From DAOVQB01 sp023128935 (GTDB lineage Bacteria; Eisenbacteria; RBG-16-71-46; CAIMUX01; WJJG01), in assembly GCA_030628905.1 (NCBI GenBank), contig DAOVQB010000049.1, positions 1 through 24,313 on the forward strand: 24,313 nt of DNA. The letters are read 5' to 3'. Below the pieces are notes generated by a model. It searched no databases. It worked only from the letters and a program-made list of their open reading frames with translations, and had not been told where the DNA came from. The position numbers were made by a program, and so were the translations under genes. Shown here piece after piece: positions 13,375 through 21,890 of the stretch (its first letter is position 1; every line of letters begins with the position of its first letter).

Positions 13375-14865
13375 ATGCTGCACCGCAGAGTGTGCATCCT
13401 GGCGCTTTGCATCTTCGGAATTGCATCGGCCACAGCAGACACCTATATCGTCAATCCTTTGGGCACAGGGGATTTTCCGACCATCCAAGCTGCGCTAAAT
13501 GCTGCCAGCGATGGGGACAGCATTGAACTTGCAGAGGGAACTTATACAGGCGATGGAAACCGGGATCTGGATTTCATGGGCAAGGCGATCACAGTGCGCT
13601 CACAGAGCGGGGATGCGGATAACTGCGTGATCGACTGTGAGGGGAGTGAAGCCGACCTACACCGGGGATTCATCTTCCAGTCCAATGAAGGACCGCAATC
13701 TGTTGTCGAAGGCATCATGGTGACGAATGGGTACGCGGATCCGGGAGGAGGCGGTGCGTATTGCGAGTATTCAGCATCACCTACATTCATGGGCTGCACA
13801 TTCGCGGGCAATGGCGCGCACGGAGGCGGTGGGATGTGGATCTACTGCAGCTCGGCGCCGAACATCATAGACTGCGAGTTCAGGGATAATTGGTGTACTG
13901 GACAGAATGGCGGTGGCGTGCTGTGTGGTGTGCTGTCAGAGCCAAGCTTTACGGGATGCACATTCGAGAACAACCGCTCGGAGGGTTTCGGGGGAGGGAT
14001 CCTCTGCTATACGTCGTCGTCAGCGGTGCTGGCGGAATGCGTATTCATAGGGAATGAAGCGTGGGTCACGGGAGGGGCTGCATACTGCGGGTGGAGTTCA
14101 GATGTGATCTTTGAAAAATGCATCTTTGCGGGAAATACAGGGGAGCTTGGCGGGGGCGCTGTGAGATGTTACGAGCAAAGTGATGCAGAGATCCGCCAAT
14201 GTACGTTTTATGCCAATGGGGGGACATACGGAGGGGGCGTATACTGCACGGACAGTTCGCATCCGCTGATAGAGAACACAATCATAGCCTTCAGCACGGA
14301 GGGCGAGGGCGTGCACTGTGGGGGTGGGAGCAATGCGGTTCTGGCATGCTGCGACCTGTATGGAAATGAGGGTGGCGACTGGGTAGGGTGTGTTGCGAGT
14401 CAACTGGGAGTGAATGGAAATATATGGGAAGATCCAGAGCTGTGTGCGCCTGAGCAGCTGAACTTCGCCTTGCGGGAGGGTTCGCCCTGTGGACCGGAGA
14501 GCAATCCGTCGTGTGGATTGATTGGCGCCGTGGCGGTTGGATGTGGGACGATGGGGGTGGGTGAGGAGCGCACGCGAGGCGTGGGGCGCGTAATCACATT
14601 TGCGGCGCCGAATCCCTTCAGAGAGGGGACGGAAATCCGCTATTGGGTACCTGGAGGGAATGAGGCGCGGATCAGATTGAAGGTGTTCGATACGGCAGGA
14701 CGACTGGTACGGATCTTGGCGGAAGGCGTGGAAGGCGCGGGAATGCAGAGAGTGTTCTGGGGCGGAACGGACACAGTGGGGAAACGCGTTGAAGCGGGTG
14801 TTTACTTCTACGAGCTGAGCGTGGATGATGCGCGAGCGACAAGGCGCATGATCCTGATGCCATAG
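13375..14865 (+). CDS. Secreted Cys-ladder beta-helix protein with FlgD-like C-terminal domain (long paralogue)
   Basis: ATG 13375 follows AGGGGGAGG and starts a signal peptide (MLHRRVCILALCIFGIASA, cut after ATA). The first helix block (GTGDFPTIQAALNAASDGD, GKAITVRSQSGDADNC) matches the paralogue closely. About seven beta-helix coils of 24-27 residues follow, each of the form GGG-x-YC...SS...C-x-F...N, for example GGGILCYTSSSAVLAECVF, so Cys residues stack along the helix. The shared block DWVGCVASQLGVNG to CGLIGAVAVGCG comes next, then APNPF and a FlgD Ig domain (VFDTAGRLVRILAEG, RVEAGVYFYELSV) ending in RMILMP. It is exported; the C-terminal domain may serve sorting or attachment. To my eye, third codon positions are richer in A and G and poorer in C than in the neighbours. 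The biochemical role is unknown. Confidence 0.87.
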   Translation: MLHRRVCILALCIFGIASATADTYIVNPLGTGDFPTIQAALNAASDGDSIELAEGTYTGDGNRDLDFMGKAITVRSQSGDADNCVIDCEGSEADLHRGFIFQSNEGPQSVVEGIMVTNGYADPGGGGAYCEYSASPTFMGCTFAGNGAHGGGGMWIYCSSAPNIIDCEFRDNWCTGQNGGGVLCGVLSEPSFTGCTFENNRSEGFGGGILCYTSSSAVLAECVFIGNEAWVTGGAAYCGWSSDVIFEKCIFAGNTGELGGGAVRCYEQSDAEIRQCTFYANGGTYGGGVYCTDSSHPLIENTIIAFSTEGEGVHCGGGSNAVLACCDLYGNEGGDWVGCVASQLGVNGNIWEDPELCAPEQLNFALREGSPCGPESNPSCGLIGAVAVGCGTMGVGEERTRGVGRVITFAAPNPFREGTEIRYWVPGGNEARIRLKVFDTAGRLVRILAEGVEGAGMQRVFWGGTDTVGKRVEAGVYFYELSVDDARATRRMILMP

Positions 14866-14869
14866 GTTT

Positions 14870-14895
14870 GGGAGCAGGCCTGGGGGCTTGCTCCC
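14870..14895 (+). terminator. Hairpin terminator after the long beta-helix gene
   Basis: GGGAGCA (14870-14876) pairs with TGCTCCC (14889-14895), extended inside by GCC with GGC. It begins 5 nt past the stop codon. A T-rich tail is missing, so termination efficiency is uncertain. It could serve both directions because the next gene converges. Confidence 0.6.
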
Positions 14896-14920
14896 ATCGG
14901 AATTACGCGTTCCACCACTT

Positions 14921-14960
14921 GGCCCTAAGGGCCCGCGAGAGCCCTAACCGGGGGGTCGGG
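14921..14960 (-). terminator. Two hairpins downstream of the inositol-phosphate synthase gene
   Basis: On the minus transcript, AGCCC-type arms (14939-14943 region with GGGGCT near 14957) can pair just after the stop. About 29 nt past the stop lies GGCCCTAAGGGCC (14921-14933), which forms a 5-bp stem with a 3-nt loop. The same 12-mer (one base shorter) lies 35 nt past the pilin stop at 137-148. No T-run is present. The assignment as a terminator is tentative. Confidence 0.35.
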
Positions 14961-14961
14961 G

Positions 14962-16275
<1,314 letters not shown>

Positions 16276-16444
16276 GGCTCGTCCTCCTTGAGATCTAGCA
16301 GCCTTCAACGGTTTGCTCTGCGGCGCTGCCGCAAAAGCGTCTTGGCACATCCTAGCCCAGGCTTGTGCCGACGCTCGGCATCACCACCATGGGGAGAATC
16401 TAGCAATTGATTCGTAATGAACATATTCTATAGTTTTTATTCTT

Positions 16445-16465
16445 TCCATAAATTCTATCTATGGA
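16445..16465. promoter_or_regulatory. LysR-type operator candidate
   Basis: TCCATA-N9-TATGGA is a perfect 6-bp dyad; it includes T-N11-A (T16449, A16461), the consensus of LysR-family sites. Its centre is about 65 bp upstream of the inferred ino1 start and just downstream of the inferred LysR-gene start, the usual place for activation of a target and self-repression. Confidence 0.6.
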
Positions 16466-16575
16466 TAAAGTGAACCATCCGCTGCGGACGCACACGCGAG
16501 CCTCGGATTCGCATTACGCGTCTGTGGGAGGGAACTGGTGAGAACTGGAGAGAAATAGAGGTCAGAGGCGACGCA

Positions 16576-16585
16576 GGGGGGGGGG
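16576..16585 (+). repeat. Run of ten G before the LysR start codon
   Basis: A G10 tract ends 3 nt before the ATG at 16589. It takes the place of a Shine-Dalgarno site. Length changes by slippage would alter ribosome binding. Confidence 0.85.
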
Positions 16586-16588
16586 ATC

Positions 16589-17467
16589 ATGGAGCTCGAG
16601 TCATTGCGAACCTTCGTGATGGCCGTTCGATTGGGGAGCTTGACAGCGGCGGCACGGGAGCTGGGCCGGACACAACCGGCCATCACGGTGCAGATCCAAG
16701 GGCTCGAGCGGGAAGTTGGCGACCGGCTGCTAGTGCGCCGGCCCCGGGGTGTGCGGCCGACGGCGGCAGGAGAGATCCTGTACTCGCGCGGGCAGGCCAT
16801 GCTGCGGGAAGCCAGAGAGCTGCTCGACGAGCTTCGGGATATTGGATCGCTACGGAGCGGGGAACTGCACATTGGCGCCACCGATGTGATGGCGATCGGA
16901 CATCTGCCGAAGATCCTCGCGCGCTTCAAGCGGCGCTATCCCGGTATCCGGGTGGCGGTGGAGGTCGAAGGCTCCCGGGGATTGGCGGCGCGTGTCCGCA
17001 GCGGCGATCTTGACCTGGCCATTGTGACGCTGCCTGCGGATCACCCGGATCTCGAAACAAGAGAGATCCACCGCGAGCCGGTGTATCTAGTAGGGGCGCC
17101 AGGGCACCATTTGGCGCGGCGGCGAGTTGATCTGGGGGAGATCGCGCAGGAGGCGCTGATCCATCACAAGCGTGATTCGGTCACGCGCCGTGAGGTGGAG
17201 GCGGTCTTCCGGGCGCACGGCTTGGAACCCCGCGTGGCCATGGAGGTGAATTCACCAGAGGCCATCAAGGAACTTGTGGCGCTGGGCCTGGGAATCGCGC
17301 CGCTTTCGAGATCGCAGGTCTCAAAAGAGAGGCAAACCGGCAAGCTGGTGCGGTTGACTGTGCCGGCGTTTAGTTGCTGGCGCAGAAGCGGCTTGATCCG
17401 TCGCCGGGGCGTGCCTCCGCTGCGGGTGGTGGCTGCCTTGATGGACATGCTGCCCGCAAGAGCATGA
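16589..17467 (+). CDS. LysR-family transcriptional regulator
   Basis: The 292-residue protein starts MELESLRTFVMAVRLGSLTA and continues AAARELGRTQPAITVQIQGL, the LysR winged helix-turn-helix (residues 1-60, with the S/T-x-A-A and Q-P-A-x-T patterns). A coiled linker helix follows (to about 90), then the substrate-binding domain with GELHIGATDVMAIGHLPKIL and DLDLAIVTLP. Length fits the family. The co-inducer is not deducible. It is transcribed divergently from ino1 and converges on an aminotransferase gene whose stop is 19 bp away. Position and the T-N11-A dyad suggest that ino1 is its target. The G10 tract before the start is unusual. The family is certain; target is inferred. Confidence 0.93.
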   Translation: MELESLRTFVMAVRLGSLTAAARELGRTQPAITVQIQGLEREVGDRLLVRRPRGVRPTAAGEILYSRGQAMLREARELLDELRDIGSLRSGELHIGATDVMAIGHLPKILARFKRRYPGIRVAVEVEGSRGLAARVRSGDLDLAIVTLPADHPDLETREIHREPVYLVGAPGHHLARRRVDLGEIAQEALIHHKRDSVTRREVEAVFRAHGLEPRVAMEVNSPEAIKELVALGLGIAPLSRSQVSKERQTGKLVRLTVPAFSCWRRSGLIRRRGVPPLRVVAALMDMLPARA

Positions 17468-17486
17468 GGTGCGCAGACTGGCTCGC

Positions 17487-18701
17487 CTACCGTGTCTGGT
17501 CCGATGGAATACGGGCCTCGGCGTAGAGTTCAAGACCTTGAGAGACTACATTCATTGCGCGACGCAACTTCTGCTCTTTGAGAACATAAGCGATACGGAC
17601 TTCGGATGTCCCGGCACCCGGGGTGGCGTAGAATCCGTCCCCGGGGGCCATCATCGTGGTTTCGCCGTCCACTTGAAAGTCGGTCAGAAGCCAGCGCACG
17701 AAGGCCTCAGCATCCTCCACCGGCAGCTTTGCCATGACATAGAATGCCCCCTGAGGCTCGTGGCAGACGACGCCTGGCATCTTGCGCAGTTCTTCCATGA
17801 CCACGTCCCGGCGGCGACGGTATTCCTCGATGATCCCATCGAAGTAGGAGGGCGGCAACTGCAACGCTGCGGTTCCCATCAATTGCCCCAGTGTCGGTGG
17901 AGACAGGCGGGCTTGGGCGAACTTCATGGCTGCAGCGATGAGCTCGGGGTTGCGCGAGACGAGGCAGCCGATGCGGGCTCCGCAGACACTGAAGCGCTTT
18001 GAGAGACTATCGACCATCACTGCCCGCTCCGCGATCTCTGGGAAGCTCAGGATCGAGATAGGCTTGTCGCTGGCGTAGCAGAACTCGCGATAGACCTCGT
18101 CAGAGATCAGTGTCAGGTTGCGTTCCCGGGCGAGAGCCACAAGCGTCTCGATCTCCTGACGCTTATATACCCTCCCGGTGGGGTTGCACGGGTTGCAGAA
18201 CAGGATTGCCTTGGTGCGCGGACCGATCTTTTTCTCCAGGATGGCCTGGGGCGGCAAGGCATATCCGTCTTCGGGCCGTGCGGTCACGGGCGTAACACGC
18301 AGCCCCAGCAAGGCGGCATAGCCACTGTAGTTTGCATAGAAAGGCTCAGAAACCAAGACCTCGTCGCCTGGGTCACAGACAGCCGCCAGCGCGAAAAGGA
18401 TGGCCTCGCTGCCAGCTGTGGTCACGACAAGCTGATCGGGTTTAACGGGCAGCTCGTGGCGGTGATAGTACTGGACCAACGCCTTGCGGAACTCCGCGAT
18501 GCCGTCCGAGGGGCTGTAGGAGAGCACCTCGATATTCGCCTGCGCAAGCGCCTCCCACATGACCGGTGGTGTTGGGATGTCGGGCTGGCCGATATTCAGG
18601 TGGAAGACGCGGATGCCGCGCGACTTGGCCTGGTCGGCCAAGGGCACGAGCTTGCGAATTGGTGAGGCGGGGGCCAGGCGGGCACGATTGGACAGGTGCA
18701 T
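17487..18701 (-). CDS. PLP-dependent class I aminotransferase
   Basis: This 404-residue fold-type I aminotransferase shows the family pattern: FHLNIGQPDIPTPP near the N-terminus, SYSPSDGIAEFRKALVQYY, TAGSEAILFALAAV (PLP phosphate region), CNPCNPTGRVY (Asn contact), LISDEVYREF (Asp and Tyr contacts), VDSLSKRFSVCGARIG with the Schiff-base Lys, and the C-terminal EVRIAYV with the substrate-carboxylate Arg. Subfamily is that of aspartate/aromatic aminotransferase-like proteins (AspC/AspB type); the exact donor cannot be read from sequence. ATG 18701 is preferred because GGAGGTG lies 5 nt upstream; TTG 18719 and ATG 18713 have no such site. It follows the DUF3467 gene by 24 nt on the same strand, probably as one transcript, and converges with the LysR gene. 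Confidence 0.92.
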   Translation of the reverse strand: MHLSNRARLAPASPIRKLVPLADQAKSRGIRVFHLNIGQPDIPTPPVMWEALAQANIEVLSYSPSDGIAEFRKALVQYYHRHELPVKPDQLVVTTAGSEAILFALAAVCDPGDEVLVSEPFYANYSGYAALLGLRVTPVTARPEDGYALPPQAILEKKIGPRTKAILFCNPCNPTGRVYKRQEIETLVALARERNLTLISDEVYREFCYASDKPISILSFPEIAERAVMVDSLSKRFSVCGARIGCLVSRNPELIAAAMKFAQARLSPPTLGQLMGTAALQLPPSYFDGIIEEYRRRRDVVMEELRKMPGVVCHEPQGAFYVMAKLPVEDAEAFVRWLLTDFQVDGETTMMAPGDGFYATPGAGTSEVRIAYVLKEQKLRRAMNVVSQGLELYAEARIPSDQTR

Positions 18702-18725
18702 CGACACCTCCATGCTCAAGAACAG

Positions 18726-19076
18726 CTATTTGAAGCCGATTTCCCTAGTGGATTCTGGCGTCCCGGCTGCCGTGATTTTCCCGTGCTTCTGCTCATAGGT
18801 CTCGAGGTTGCGAGCGAGCACCGCGTGGAGGGACTTGGCGTTCTGGGGAGTCATTACGATCCGGGAGTAGACCTTGGCCTTGGGAACACCGGGGAGCATC
18901 CTGGCAAAGTCGAGGATGAACTCGGAGGTCGAGTGGCTGATAAGGACCAGATTGGAATAGATTCCTTCAGCTTCCTTTTCCCCGAGCTGAACCTGTACCT
19001 GGTGGCTGGCGGGGCGTGGGGATTGAACGGGCTGCTCTTTCTGACTCGAATCGCCAGTGCGGCCAAACATTCCCAT
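18726..19076 (-). CDS. DUF3467 protein
   Basis: Residues 30-100 carry the DUF3467 signature: EKEAEGIYSNLVLISHSTSE, then FILDFARMLPGVPKAKVYSR and IVMTPQNAKSLHAVLARNLE. The protein is 116 residues, typical. ATG 19076 lies about 10 nt after GGAGGT; the longer start at 19094 has no such site. The first 30 residues are polar and rich in Gln, Ser and Pro. No catalytic motif is visible and the family has no known function. It is the first gene of a pair with the aminotransferase. Dyads between it and the divergent kinase-like gene may control both. Confidence 0.88.
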   Translation of the reverse strand: MGMFGRTGDSSQKEQPVQSPRPASHQVQVQLGEKEAEGIYSNLVLISHSTSEFILDFARMLPGVPKAKVYSRIVMTPQNAKSLHAVLARNLETYEQKHGKITAAGTPESTREIGFK

Positions 19077-19114
19077 TTTTCTCACTACCTCCATGGTTTC
19101 GGAACCTTCAAACC

Positions 19115-19160
19115 CCTGGTGTCAACTGCCCGACACCAGGTGACAACCCACCTGGGAGGG
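19115..19160 (+). promoter_or_regulatory. Two mutually exclusive hairpins in the leader of the kinase-like gene
   Basis: CCTGGTGTC (19115-19123) pairs perfectly with GACACCAGG (19132-19140), 9 bp with an 8-nt loop. CCAGGT (19136-19141) can instead pair with ACCTGG (19150-19155). The middle arm is shared, so only one can form, and the second overlaps the first two bases of the GGGAGGG Shine-Dalgarno (19154-19160) of the gene starting at 19169. This could be an RNA switch, or the dyad may be a DNA operator between the divergent genes. Confidence 0.45.
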
Positions 19161-19168
19161 CTATGCAC

Positions 19169-21202
19169 ATGACCCCACGGCAAAGGAATCCCCGCGGCCA
19201 TGACCATTCCCATTCGACGCTTCGGATGGATGACGAGTGTAGCAGAGGGGGGACGGGCGCGGACAGCCAATTGTCCGCCGTGGTTCAAACCGGCCTCGCA
19301 CTCCAAGCTGCCACAGACCCGGATGAGGCGTGGCGCACAGCCCTATCCGCGCTGATCGATCCCGAGGTGCTCGGCTACGGTCTGGCCTTGCTCTTCTTGC
19401 TGGACGAGCGAGAGGGAGTCCTCGGCGGCCACGCTGCGGCGTTGCTCAATACGCCCACTCCAAGGGCGAGTGCCAGGGAGCAGGCCCTGCAGCGCTCAGA
19501 GAACAGTGAGCCCTCATCGACCACGGATGACTTTCAAAGATTGATGATCGAGCAGTCGTCAGCGACGCGGCCGGGGGCTCTGTCGGGGGCGGTCCGGGCG
19601 ATCCGCATCCCGTTGGAGTCGGGTGCCGAGGATGCCCTCGTCCGGACTCTTCAAGCGACGCGGCCGGTCATCCTGCCGGCCGACGAGGTGTCCATGATCC
19701 GCGACATCCTGCCCCGACGTCCCCACCGGCCGGATCGCCTCATCCTGGTTCCAGTGCCTGGAGCCGGCGGACCGTGCGGTGTCCTGGTCCTTGGTGATCC
19801 ATCAGGGGATGAGTCTGATCGATCGCAACAGCTTCCGTTGGCGGAATTGACAGCGCGCCACCTGGGCCTGGCGCTTGAGCGGCTGCAAACTCAGTGGAAC
19901 AGCCGGGAGTGGCTCTCCGCGTACGAGACCATTCGGGAGGCCGCCAAGACAATACTCGCCGCAACCAACCTGCCTGATGTGCTCGAGTTGACCTCCCGTG
20001 TGGCCACGCAGGTGACAGGGGCTGAGCGGGCGATGCTCTGGACCTGCGACGAAGCTACTGGCGAGCTAACATTGGCGGGAGAGAACAGCGCTGTGACCTC
20101 GCACGCTCTCGATGTGGTGCTTCCATTCCTGCAGCATCTGGCGCAACGCTGCGCCCGGCAGGGGGGGGCACTCCTCTTCAGGGATCTGCAGGAGGAGCAA
20201 GAGACTGGGCCTGAATCGTTGGCACAGCCGCTTGCGGCCATCCTGGTGCCGCTCAAAGCTCTTGGTGAGATGCTGGGCGTACTGGCTGTCATCGGAAAGC
20301 GGCCAGCTGAACCATGGCCCCGCGACCACTTCACCCAGGAGGATGAGGATCTGCTGTCCAGTCTCGGCGGGCAGGCAGCCGGTGCCCTGCTCCGTGCGCG
20401 GCTCTTCAGCCGGCTCAGGAATGCGGAAGTGCGCCTCGTTGATACGCAGAGAACGCTGGTTGAAATAGAGAAGATGGCCGCCCTGGGTGAACTGAGCGCA
20501 AAGCTCCTGGAGGAGATGCGCAAACCCCTCTCTGTTATTGCCGGTTTCGCGCACCGTCTCGAAAACCGGTTGGGCGACGGTGATCCCAGCAAGGAGGATG
20601 CGGCCATCATTGCGCGCGAGATCACTGGGCTCGAGGAACTGCTTGCTCAGGAGATGCAAGTAGCGCCCGCAGGCAAGCCCCGGCTGGCGATGCGCCAGCT
20701 CAACGAGGTGGTGCACGAATCAGTGATTCTCCTGCGCGAGGAGATGATGGGCCAGGGTGTATGCTTGGAAGAGATCTATGCCGAAGGGATCCCCGAGCTA
20801 CTCCTCGATGGGGATCGGGTCCGGCAGGTCGTGATCAATATCATGCACGACGCACTCGTATCGGTCCGTGACGGCGATACGATCCGGATCGAGACACTGA
20901 GGCAGGGGGATCGTGTGCTCCTGGAGATTGCCAATACGGGCGAGCAACTGCCAGGCACGATCCTCGAACGGCTGTTTGTGCCCTTCGCCACTTCGCGCCC
21001 GGCTGGGCGGGGATTGGGTCTCGCTGTGGCCCATCAGATTGTACGGGAGCACGGCGGGGAGATAAGTGTGCGCAGTGAGGATGAGTGGGGCGCCGTCTTC
21101 ACGATCAGCTTCCCCATCCGGGCGAACCAGGACCGGCGGAAGCTGCGTAACCGCAGGGGTAAGAAAGACCGCAGAGATCATCAGGGCGAAGAACCCACCT
21201 AG
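19169..21202 (+). CDS. GAF-containing degenerate sensor histidine kinase (pseudokinase)
   Basis: The 677-residue soluble protein has two GAF-like sensor regions (about 30-245 and 255-425), a short coiled segment, a dimerisation helix (about 435-500) and a GHKL ATPase-like domain (about 540-655). The DHp sequence is MAALGELSAKLLEEMRKPLS, aligned with the usual ALGE...AHEIRNPL, so the phospho-acceptor His is Glu448 (codon GAG at 20510-20512). The N box reads NIMHDAL, with Asp561 for the key Asn. The G1 box reads IANTGEQLP, with Asn589 for the adenine-contacting Asp. The G2 loop GRGLGLAVAHQIV is intact. Start ATG 19169 is 8 nt after GGGAGGG; upstream in-frame starts overlap the divergent gene's control region. 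No transmembrane segment is seen. A receiver gene follows by 22 nt. It may act as a nucleotide- or ligand-sensing scaffold. Confidence 0.88.
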   Translation: MTPRQRNPRGHDHSHSTLRMDDECSRGGTGADSQLSAVVQTGLALQAATDPDEAWRTALSALIDPEVLGYGLALLFLLDEREGVLGGHAAALLNTPTPRASAREQALQRSENSEPSSTTDDFQRLMIEQSSATRPGALSGAVRAIRIPLESGAEDALVRTLQATRPVILPADEVSMIRDILPRRPHRPDRLILVPVPGAGGPCGVLVLGDPSGDESDRSQQLPLAELTARHLGLALERLQTQWNSREWLSAYETIREAAKTILAATNLPDVLELTSRVATQVTGAERAMLWTCDEATGELTLAGENSAVTSHALDVVLPFLQHLAQRCARQGGALLFRDLQEEQETGPESLAQPLAAILVPLKALGEMLGVLAVIGKRPAEPWPRDHFTQEDEDLLSSLGGQAAGALLRARLFSRLRNAEVRLVDTQRTLVEIEKMAALGELSAKLLEEMRKPLSVIAGFAHRLENRLGDGDPSKEDAAIIAREITGLEELLAQEMQVAPAGKPRLAMRQLNEVVHESVILLREEMMGQGVCLEEIYAEGIPELLLDGDRVRQVVINIMHDALVSVRDGDTIRIETLRQGDRVLLEIANTGEQLPGTILERLFVPFATSRPAGRGLGLAVAHQIVREHGGEISVRSEDEWGAVFTISFPIRANQDRRKLRNRRGKKDRRDHQGEEPT

Positions 21203-21224
21203 GGATGCCCGAGGAGGTAGTGCG

Positions 21225-21722
21225 GTGTTGCACAGAGAAATCAGCAGATCAATGCCAGAGAGAGAGGTGGCCCAAACAACGCAGGGTCATTCAGACGCGG
21301 CCGGTTACCCTAAGGGCTTCCAGAAGAAGAGGTCTGCTCGATGGCGCGTGTTGCTCGTGGATGACAATCCCTCCTTGCGGGCGCTCTATAAAGGCCAGCT
21401 CATTGAAGAGGGCTACGAAGTAGAGGCCCTTGAGAGTGGGGAAAAAACCATCGAGCGCCTGGAGCGCGGACCTGCCCCGGACGCACTCGTTCTGGACATC
21501 AAATTGGGAGGCATGGACGGAATCGAGGTCATGCGCCGCGTTCTCGCCCAGCGCCCAAAGATACCGATTCTACTCCATTCCGCCTATGCGGATTTTAAGG
21601 ATGATTTCTCCGCATGGTGTGCGGATGACTATGTCCTCAAGTCCCCGGATAGGCATGCCCTCGGACGCAGCCTCGAGCGGATGCTCCGGCGGCGCCAGCT
21701 GGGCGAAAAAAAAGCGCCTTGA
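21225..21722 (+). CDS. Receiver-domain response regulator
   Basis: The receiver has the conserved residues: WRVLLVDDNPSLRALYK (the acidic pair), ALVLDIKLGGMDGIEVM (phospho-acceptor Asp), ILLHSAYADF (Ser in the Thr/Ser position) and CADDYVLKSPD (Lys). A polar stretch of about 40 residues precedes the receiver, and no output domain follows, so it is a CheY/Spo0F-like stand-alone receiver. GTG 21225 is chosen because AGGAGG lies 7 nt upstream; ATG 21252 has no good site. It follows the kinase-like gene by 22 nt, so the pair is probably an operon. Because that kinase lacks the His, the phosphate source is open. A run of eight A (21706-21713) lies near the 3' end. Confidence 0.88.
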   Translation: MLHREISRSMPEREVAQTTQGHSDAAGYPKGFQKKRSARWRVLLVDDNPSLRALYKGQLIEEGYEVEALESGEKTIERLERGPAPDALVLDIKLGGMDGIEVMRRVLAQRPKIPILLHSAYADFKDDFSAWCADDYVLKSPDRHALGRSLERMLRRRQLGEKKAP

Positions 21723-21748
21723 CCGAGTTGGTGCAGGTTTCCTATGTT
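21719..21748 (+). promoter_or_regulatory. Promoter candidate for the tRNA genes
   Basis: TTGACC (21719-21724) and TATGTT (21743-21748), spaced 18 bp, would start near 21755, 17 nt before tRNA-Phe. The -35 box overlaps the stop codon of the receiver gene. Confidence 0.45.
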
Positions 21749-21771
21749 GAACCGTCATCACTACTGTGAGC

Positions 21772-21844
21772 GCAGCCCTAGCTCAGTTGGTAGAGCACGT
21801 GACTGAAAATCACGGGGTCCCCAGTTCGATTCTGGGGGGCTGCA
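21772..21844 (+). tRNA. tRNA-Phe (anticodon GAA)
   Basis: The acceptor arm GCAGCCC pairs with GGGCTGC. The D-arm is GCTCAGTTGGTAGAGC, the anticodon stem CGTGA/TCACG with loop CTGAAAA, and the T-arm CCCAG-TTCGATT-CTGGG. The anticodon GAA reads Phe. Discriminator base is A. CCA is not encoded: ACAG follows the acceptor, so the tail must be added by a nucleotidyltransferase. Confidence 0.96.
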
Positions 21845-21890
21845 CAGTATGTTTATCTCTGCCCTCTGCCAAGGACACCGGGGGGGCAAT

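Larger units (their letters stand above)
16276..16588. promoter_or_regulatory. Divergent control region of ino1 and the LysR gene
   Basis: No gene is seen. The centre (about 16395-16470) is AT-rich, unlike its surroundings. On the plus strand TTGATT (16407-16412) and TATAGT (16429-16434) with a 16-bp spacer make a good promoter for the LysR gene. On the minus strand, TGC-TAGATT (16397-16405) is a possible extended -10 for ino1, with a start near 16390. The two promoters lie back to back. The LysR-type dyad is annotated separately. Confidence 0.5.

Noticed and set aside
16410..16420. 11-bp match ATTCGTAATGA between the ino1-LysR gap and the tRNA-Thr anticodon arm, as a possible attachment site
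   Set aside because: The match is too short, has no integrase gene nearby and is plausible by chance.
21205..21423. 72-residue open frame starting at ATG 21205
   Set aside because: It is a frame-shifted shadow of the receiver gene; AGGAGG inside it serves the GTG at 21225.
21706..21713. A8 tract near the end of the receiver gene as programmed frameshift site
   Set aside because: It lies four codons from the stop; a shift would change only the tail, and no downstream frame of interest follows.
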